Source: Echinococcus granulosus (Eukaryota > Platyhelminthes > Cestoda > Cyclophyllidea > Taeniidae). From it: a stretch of DNA of 64,000 nucleotides. The first letter of the stretch is position 1; each line of letters begins with the position of its first letter. The DNA is taken from contig NW_020170535.1 in the NCBI RefSeq assembly GCF_000524195.1, forward strand, positions 1 to 64,000, given 5' to 3'. Of this stretch, positions 57,545 to 64,000 are shown in pieces. The notes under the pieces were generated by a model. The model did not search any database. It saw only the letters and a list, made by a program, of their open reading frames with translations, and had not been told where the DNA came from. The position numbers were made by a program, and so were the translations under genes.

Positions 57545-58513
57545 GGGCTTCTATGAGTCAGCATTACCTATTCTCGCTAGTATTATGACTTTTTTCGACT
57601 TCAGGAAAGATTTGGGGAGCTACATTGATGGCATTGGAGAGTAAACCCAATCCTAAAGGACAATAATTCTGAATCCACTTCCTAAATGCTCAACTTTGAC
57701 CTGGTGGAAGAAGGGTATATGCTGCGGATGGAAGAATCTGTAACAATCCTTAATAAAAGGGTTGAGAATGACGTTCACCTTCAGCAACCACCCCAGTCTC
57801 GTGTTCAATAGGGATGCTATCAACAACTAGTGACACTAGCCGTGAATCATCTGGAAAAGTTACGTTATGAATCTGCCAACAGTAGCTGTATGAAGATGCC
57901 AATTAATTGGACACTCAAAACCACCTCCACCTCTCTACCAGGTGGATAGAACCGGGATAGATAGATAGAAATGGCTGGGCAACACTGAGGTAAAAAAAAA
58001 GTGGTAAAGGAGAAATAGACACGAAACTTCATTCCTAGAGAACTATTTTTAACCACTTAATTCATTAAATGACTGCATTTTGAACGATGTTGCTGCAGCT
58101 AGCGGTAGAGATACGTGATAGCCTGCATATTCTCCTCCGCCCAGTTCATTTCCCAAATGGGACGAAGCTTCTGATCAGTAGAAGGCAAATTCGATGGCTG
58201 CCGTGTTTGCTTCGCGATGTTTTTTGTACGGCACCGATTACATTGCAATGGCCGTCCCGGGAGGTTAACTTAGGGGAGCGCTGGGGAAAGATGCTTAAAA
58301 GAAAAGATGGGTTATGTAATACATTCTTAATTAGATTAACTCTTCGATTCAGTTTTACAAGCACTCAAGGCTCGTTCTTTATGCTTCCACTGAGAGGAAT
58401 GGCCTCCGAGCCATGCCAATAGCCCCCGTCCCTGCCCTTCCGTACGTCGGCAATGCATATTCCGCCCTGGCATTATGACTTCTTTCCTAATCAGGATTGA
58501 CTCTTGCATTACA
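57545..58513 (+). mobile_element. TRIM-like element, plus orientation, most complete of the 3' half
   Basis: The 5' LTR remnant ends GGGGAGCTACA at 57624. A PBS-like TTGATGGCATTGGAGAG follows. The interior holds GGTGGAAGAAGGGTATATGC, GGGTTGAGAATGACG and GACACTAGCCGTGAATCATC, shared with the element at 14556. The 3' LTR spans 58315-58513 (199 bp) from TGTAATACAT to GCATTACA, with CCGTACGTCGGCAATGCAT inside. No gag/pol frame. Confidence 0.68.
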
Positions 58514-58907
58514 GGTTAGCAGGAATCTGTTTAAAATTTTAAACAGACCTGGTGGTTCTTCAATGTTTAAGCTGTTTAACATAAGCTTTTATTTAAAGAA
58601 TTTACGAGCATTAAAGCTAATTTAAACAACAACGAAAGTCATAAACTTTGATCACAAAGAGAGAAAAATATCCACTCATCAGTAACAAGTCAATGATTTT
58701 ACGCCCAATTTAGCCTTCTGTGATCATTTCCTGGTGTTTTTTGTCTATTATGCTTTGATATTTTTCACTGAGCACAAACAAGTGGTCATAAAATGCCATC
58801 CTAGAATTTATTTAAATATAGAATGTAGTTTGGGAAAGACAATAGTAGTTCCGCTTAATGATTAATCAACGTAGGTTAAAAATTTAGACACTTAGATACT
58901 TCGAAGG

Positions 58908-58996
58908 CTAGTCATCTGTTTCATTGTCACACAGGTAATCCTTCAATCCTTCTGGAACATAATGGTAATTATAATCTAGTGATGAGGAATTATATC
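58908..58996 (-). CDS. Candidate terminal exon of an unknown minus-strand gene
   Basis: After the acceptor AAATACCTTCAG, a frame of 28 codons ends in TAG at 58910-58908. It reads YNSSSLDYNYHYVPEGLK and ends DYLCDNETDD. AATAAA lies on the minus strand at 58812-58807, about 96 bp past the stop. It requires phase 1 at its acceptor, so it does not join directly to the exon at 59363-59472 (phase 0 donor); an intermediate exon or another donor would be needed. No family recognised. Confidence 0.35.
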
Positions 58997-59362
58997 CTGA
59001 AGGTATTTAACCCGGTACCATCCTCGCTGCTCCGACCACGGTCCTAGCAATATTGCTTTTCTATGGGGTGGGGAAAGGTACGCTGAAAATGGCATCTCGA
59101 GGGTCAAGGCCCCCTTTTTCCCCCACCAAACAGCGAACACCAAGAGGTGGAAAAAGACAAGAGGCGTGGGAAAAGCATTAACTGTGGGAACGGCCGTCCG
59201 TGTCACACACTGTCACAGCGCTACCTACAACCCACGGCATCTGCCCAACTACGCAGGGTTAGTTCGCCTTGCTTAGTAACTGCTTGACTCTGCCATAGTA
59301 AAAATCCTTTACAGAAAATGGACTTCTGGAAGCATTTCATTTATGTAGCTTCCAAAAATAAC

Positions 59363-59472
59363 CTTAGATTGGAAGTGCGGAGGAGGCGGAATTCTGCAGT
59401 CACATATGGTGCAGTCGGGATCATGTTTGTCGGTTGCAATATGCGACAAATCCATCGAAATACCACATTTAT
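59363..59472 (-). CDS. Candidate Cys-containing exon of an unknown minus-strand gene
   Basis: The acceptor TTTTCCTGTGTTGTTCAG is strong and the donor is AAG|GTTATT. The frame gives 36 codons beginning KCGISMDLSHIATD, then DPDCTICDCRIPPPPHFQSK. The C-x2-C-x-C cluster is reminiscent of small secreted or matrix-type Cys modules, but 36 residues are too few to assign a family. A second frame is also open through the same exon. Its neighbour at 58908-58996 may belong to the same gene. Confidence 0.4.
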
Positions 59473-59959
59473 CTGAACAACACAGGAAAACAAAAATGTA
59501 ATTAAGAAAAAATGCGAATTATGTTTAGCAGATGTAGGACAACCACTTGGATTTTCACAATGAAAATTAAGTAAACATGAAAAATTGGTTCAAACATTTT
59601 ACCCCTGTTTATCAGTCAGTCAGTCCAAAATTTCTTCGTAAAATAAGTAATTTTTCAACTAGACTAATTCCTCCAAATTATTAATTTTCTGGAGTTGAAG
59701 TGGCGTGTGTCTTGGAGGTGAGGTTGAACAGTGGATGGTTCGTTTGGCGGTGACTTGTACTACGTCGGTTCATTTGACCTTTGGAAATAAATCACTTTGC
59801 ATCGCAAGTCATTTTTTAAGTAGTATGGCTACATGAGTTTTACTTTAATCAGGAATTTGGCTGATTTGCTCAGCAGTTTTAAAACCCTTTCAAAGCTTTA
59901 TTTTTCCCCTATAACTCATTTATAAAGGCCCATCCTCGGTATCAACATTTTGATAAATG

Positions 59960-60122
59960 TTTAGCGCACTAGGACTTCCCATACTAGGACAAAATGTGCA
60001 TTGCCGACACTTGGAAGGGCTGGGTGGGGGGCTGCTGTCATGACCAGAGGGCCACGCCGTCCGACAGAGGTACCAAGGTGGAGCCTGCAGTTCTCATAAA
60101 GTCAAACCGAAGAGTTAAACCT
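59960..60122 (-). repeat. LTR copy, minus orientation
   Basis: It carries GGACTTCCCATACTAGGAC, ATGTGCATTGCCGACACTTG and GGTACCAAGGTGGAGCC, colinear with the copy at 61610. Edges are approximate. Confidence 0.6.
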
Positions 60123-61609
60123 TATTATGATGTTTGTGTATTGTGCGGATTTTTTTAATTAAAGCAGCACTGAGAATGGAGTCCGCTCTAGTGACAGCAC
60201 TACCATGTTTTGGCCTTACAGATCGGAAAGTGGATGTCTTACTAAAGCTTGGGCAGTAGCGTGGGTGCGTCCCTTGTTCATTGCGAGCGATATTTCTTGC
60301 TTCTTAGTGTAGTACGGTTTATTAATACAGTGTATCTGGTACAAAAAATAAACTCGATAAGAATGCAGATGGGGAAGCTTAAGTAGCTACGTGATTTAAT
60401 CTTCGCCAAGGTTTTCCTCAACCAAAGACTTATCGAGACTCGCACTTTATCGGCATTCGAATTCCTTCCATAAAATCATAGATATGGAGAGTTTCCTAAT
60501 AAGGGATGTGAATTCTAAGCTGTGTAATTCTGATTCGGGAATAACAAATGATAAATATTCTTAGATTTAAATGGCTGCTCGTAGGAGGAGAAATGGGCAG
60601 TCTTAACATTACCTAATGGTCGGTCTTCATGGAAGCATTAAAATCATGACTACTGCACATGAAAGCCAAGTTTTAAAATGGAAATTACTTTTTTTGGCTT
60701 ATGTTCATTTGTTCATGAATTAAATCTATCAAAAGACTACCCACTAGGGATGGGTAGCTTTTTGCACCAACCCAAACTGTCCCTATCGTATCAGTAGATA
60801 TGAATTAACCACCATCATTTAAGTGACCCTGGGCAGTGAGTGCTTCTAGCTTGACGCTCGTTTACTGTCAAATCTACACAGGCCTTCTAGTTGGGAAACT
60901 AGAAGTGCAACGTGGGGTGAGTTTGAAGTCATTTGTTCCAGTTTATGGGCCCTCTAATCATACAGGCAATGTAATTGAGGTTCCACAACTCCGTTTAGTA
61001 AGAGGCGACCTCGGAGGAAGTGGAGGAAGAAGAGGAGGAGGTTCCGGGGGGAGGGGGAGGAGGAGGTAAGGAAAACTTTCCGTTTCTTTGACGCAATGGC
61101 AAGAATGGTAATAAATCAGGTAGTCTCCGCGGTCTCTCGTGTACATGCACACACATGCATTTACAAGGCAAGAAGCAAAAGGCAACCTTTGGTTTCCCCT
61201 CATGAAAAATGCCGATGTTAAAAGCTCATTTAGGCACAATCCTCTCTCCATTCATCACGGTATTGAGAGTACTTCACACCTTAGTTGTCATAAATTTTGC
61301 CCATTTTAAGTCACCTCGAGATTGAAAAAGTTCATTCACTTTGCTACAAAGGTAGTGGTCACAGGTCACAGGTACTTAAGTTGACCAATTTTCCATCCTC
61401 AGAGGCCCATGCTTCCAGGGTGAAGTTGAAAGTTTTATTACTATCCCTTTACCGAGCAAATTGGTTGAATGAGAATCCACTGCTTCTAAGAGAGAATGAA
61501 TACATTTGCTGGTGGCGAATGAACTCATCAAGCATGTAGGCAGGGGTAAAACACTAGTGACAGCATACATAACATAGCAACCTAAGACTTTTCTAAAATT
61601 TGGAGAAAA
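60123..61609. other. Non-coding stretch with a purine-rich tract
   Basis: No gene recognised. It contains the purine-rich tract listed separately and one short exon-like segment around 60875-60915 (an ACAG before and GTGAGT after) of no recognisable coding content. Confidence 0.35.
61012..61076 (+). repeat. Near-pure purine (GGA/GAA) tract
   Basis: About 65 bases are almost all purine on the plus strand: GGAGGAAGTGGAGGAAGAAG, then a run of G, then GAGGAGG. It is a triplex-forming or G-quadruplex candidate. Confidence 0.7.
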
Positions 61610-61755
61610 TAATAATACTAGGGCAGAAAATCTATCGGAGACATATAGAAGGGCCAAAAGACTATCGCGACATGGTCCGGAGGCTTTGCCGCCCTGGCGG
61701 AAGTACAAAGGTGGAGCCTTAAGCACCAGCCTACCGAAAGCAAGAGTTAAACAAA
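61610..61755 (-). repeat. LTR copy, minus orientation
   Basis: It carries AATACTAGGGCAGAAAATC, GGTCCGGAGGC and GTACAAAGGTGGAGCC and ends in GCAAGAGTTAAACAAACG, like the copies at 51840 and 59960. Confidence 0.6.
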
Positions 61756-63284
61756 CGATCCGAGAATTTCAATGCACTACTATTTGACCATTCAGTCATT
61801 CCTTAGTTGAAAGTTGAAAGCTAATTTATTGCCTTCGAATAACTTGCTTTACTAATTACTACAAAAACGAGTCTAGAATACGTCTGGCATTTTAGCTTAG
61901 CTCCAAAAATAAGCCTAAAGTATACGCATTCACAGCCGTGTGATTAGGTAGCTGCAACGATCTTCATCCATTCAACCATTTCCTGTGCTTAAAGCTTGAT
62001 TTGCAAAGCTGATAAAATTATCTTGCCAGGTTCTAGTCTTATAGGAATGTCATTTTTCCCTTTGGAGCAAATTTGAAAAAGAGGAAGTTCTAAATTAACT
62101 TCGCTTCTAGGACCGTCTCCAAATTCACCCTTTCAAATGCTTATCATGTTGCATCGGATTGTGCTTGATGAAATGCATATATCCCTCACGGAGTGGCTGA
62201 ATTTGTATTGTTAGTTTACGAAGTCTTCTTGATAGAATCCAGGCTGAAAGCTGCATAAGTCACCTAATGGAGGGGCTGCTGAAACTACTTCTCTAAATGG
62301 CTGATAAAATCGGTTTGTGTTATGGTGAGGTGGCCAGGATGCATGTTATAGTGGTTGAAAGGTGATAATTTAGGGATACATCATACATGAAAGTTGTTTT
62401 TTGAAGAGAACGCACAGTTTCTTGCGAAACGGAGCAAATCGACTTTACTTAACCTAATGAGGTCATTAAAACTTGTGTACCAAAGTCCCTCCTTCACGCT
62501 ATCGTGGCAACTGGAATAGTTTCTGCCCTTGTCAGGATGGCTCGCTGCACCGACTTCCTGTAACTCGTGACGACNNNNNNNNNNNNNNNNNNNNNNNNNN
62601 NNNNNNNNNNNNNNNNNNNNNNNNNNNNNNNNNNNNNNNNNNNNNNNNNNNNNNNNNNNNNNNNNNNNNNNNNNTGATAATCGGAGTGGTAGTCACAAGG
62701 GCGGCAAGTGTGTGTTGGCGATGGTATATTATTTTTCATCATTAGCAAAATTCATCTAGTGAACACTTAAAAAAATAGTTAGCCCTCTCCTCTCCCAAAA
62801 GCCGCCTGCTCGTTCTGGATATCCTAGGCAATTTTAGTTACCTTAAATCGAAAACCACACACTCCAAATAGCGAATTATTTAGCAACGGCTCATTTCAAG
62901 ATAAAAATTATTTTTAACTGATGAAAATAATTTAAAAGCATTATTTTTTGCTCCCTCACCATCAGCAGTGAAGTCTACTCCATGAAATGGTACTGCTTGA
63001 GACCCTGAACTCCAGACTAATTTAGTTCTAATTCAAGACCTGATTACTTATTGAAAATTGTGAGAGCATTAAAATCCAATTATTTGGAAAAATTGGGTTA
63101 AATATTACATTACAAAAAGCAAAATTATTAGGAATACGCATTTATAGTCTGTAATGGTTTGGTTACAACCGCTTGTCACCTCGTTCCCCACTTTTTTCAT
63201 ATCAGATTTATCTTCGCAAAAGCTAACTTTTTGAAAAATGTATGGGCGCTGAAAGGTAGTATCGCGATACATTGACTTGTTTTT
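61756..63284. other. Non-coding stretch around an assembly gap
   Basis: AT-rich, no gene recognised. The gap at 62575-62674 interrupts a short stretch (62473-62574) that is open on both strands and too short to judge. Confidence 0.35.
62575..62674. other. Assembly gap, 100 N
   Basis: A run of exactly 100 N, a placeholder for a gap of unknown length. Confidence 0.99.
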
Positions 63285-63448
63285 TAAGTCTTTGTTCTAG
63301 CTACGCAGGCATTTAAGGCTCCGCCATTGTACTTCCACCAGGCGGCTTGGCCTCCGGCCCACGCCAAAAGTCCCCTACCCCTTCTGTACGTCGGCAATAC
63401 ATTTTCCGCCCTGGTATTATGACATCAGGAAACGCTCGAGGCCCTACA
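63285..63448 (+). repeat. LTR copy, plus orientation
   Basis: It contains TTTAAGGCTCCGCCATTGTA, CTTCTGTACGTCGGCAATAC, CCGCCCTGGTATTATGAC and the terminal CTCGAGGCCCTACA. It is the best-preserved copy of the GTACGTCGGCAATRCAT sub-type, shared with 51600, 53190 and 58445. The 5' end is diverged. Confidence 0.65.
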
Positions 63449-64000
63449 GCACAGTCGTAGACTTTTGATTTGAAGACTGAAATACTTTTGTCTTTTCGTA
63501 ATCTATCTTAAATAAAAAATTCGTGTTGAGTGTTTTACCAATGATTAGTTATCTGGTGCAAAAAAACAAAACTGTTCATTTTTAGACATCTGACTAAAAA
63601 AAGTAGGAAATGTTCTGAGTTTGGCAAATTTCACATAAAATCTTAAGCATGGTAATACCTCATTCACCTATATATGGATTTCAAACCACGGTAACTGAAA
63701 CCAATTTCAGTAGTCAAGTAATTTTCACTTAAATATGGGATCATGAGAGTCTTAAATTACTGCCACAGAACACAAAGAACTACAAATCTAAGTTATTTGT
63801 GAAATTCACCAATCACCACAATTCCAGTTTTGTACGCGAAAGGGCCCAGAAATTCAGAATTTTGCATAACCTTAAGCGTACTATTTTTCTGCATTCTCAC
63901 TGCAGTTTTACGGGGTAGTTGGGTAATCGCATTGGAGTAAGGTGCGTAGGCTTGAGTTTGCAAAGATGTGTGCCAAGTTATGAATGGATTCTTAGGGTGT
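63449..64000. other. Non-coding AT-rich end of the window
   Basis: Nothing recognisable. Confidence 0.35.

Noticed and set aside
1..64000. Search for tRNA, rRNA, spliced-leader RNA genes and CRISPR-like arrays
   Set aside because: No cloverleaf with A/B boxes, no rRNA-like block, no tapeworm-type spliced-leader sequence and no regularly spaced direct repeats were recognised by eye.

Overview
The window reads as nuclear DNA of a parasitic flatworm, most probably a tapeworm (Cestoda, perhaps Taeniidae). The evidence is metazoan-type genes cut by very short GT-AG introns (32-42 nt in three different genes), long AT-rich gene-poor spacers, candidate spliced-leader acceptor sites, and many copies of a small non-coding LTR repeat of the TRIM type. 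Two 100-N runs (22785-22884, 62575-62674) are assembly gaps. Exon boundaries below were derived by hand from reading-frame phase, splice consensus and family similarity. No search was run, and family comparisons are from memory.

Layout. 1-3065 (+): 3' part of a large scaffold-like gene with many xQT/TQT motifs followed by plakin-like repeats. 7914-13214 (-): a compact head-to-tail block of NDUFAF4 (complex I assembly), MTRF1L (mitochondrial class I release factor) and CDA (cytidine deaminase). NDUFAF4 and MTRF1L are 110 bp apart, with a poly(A) signal and a strong 3' splice acceptor in the gap, so they look like a trans-spliced bicistron. CDA has its own TATA/CCAAT promoter. 13759-15502: a nest of TRIM elements in opposite orientations. 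16127-19101 (+): a divergent beta-catenin with an intact GSK3/CK1 phosphodegron ladder; its 3' end is not resolved. About 20-37.8 kb: a gene desert with GGN-rich islands, alternating purine/pyrimidine tracts and isolated promoter-like motifs. 37886-39068 (+): complete five-exon DHFR. 40961-48269 (+): complete 23-exon P5B ATPase (ATP13A2/3-like). 48270-64000: gene-poor DNA with TRIM/LTR copies and a few cryptic exon-like segments on the minus strand.

Functional threads. Two genes serve mitochondria and sit together as a candidate co-transcribed unit. CDA and DHFR both belong to nucleotide metabolism (pyrimidine salvage and folate reduction). The beta-catenin is a probable Wnt-pathway component and the P5B ATPase a probable endolysosomal polyamine pump. 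Apart from the NDUFAF4-MTRF1L-CDA block I see no sign that the genes are functionally clustered. The most interesting items are the candidate bicistron, the xQT-motif scaffold, the conserved degron in a divergent beta-catenin, the TRIM family, and the hidden minus-strand exons near 57 and 59 kb.
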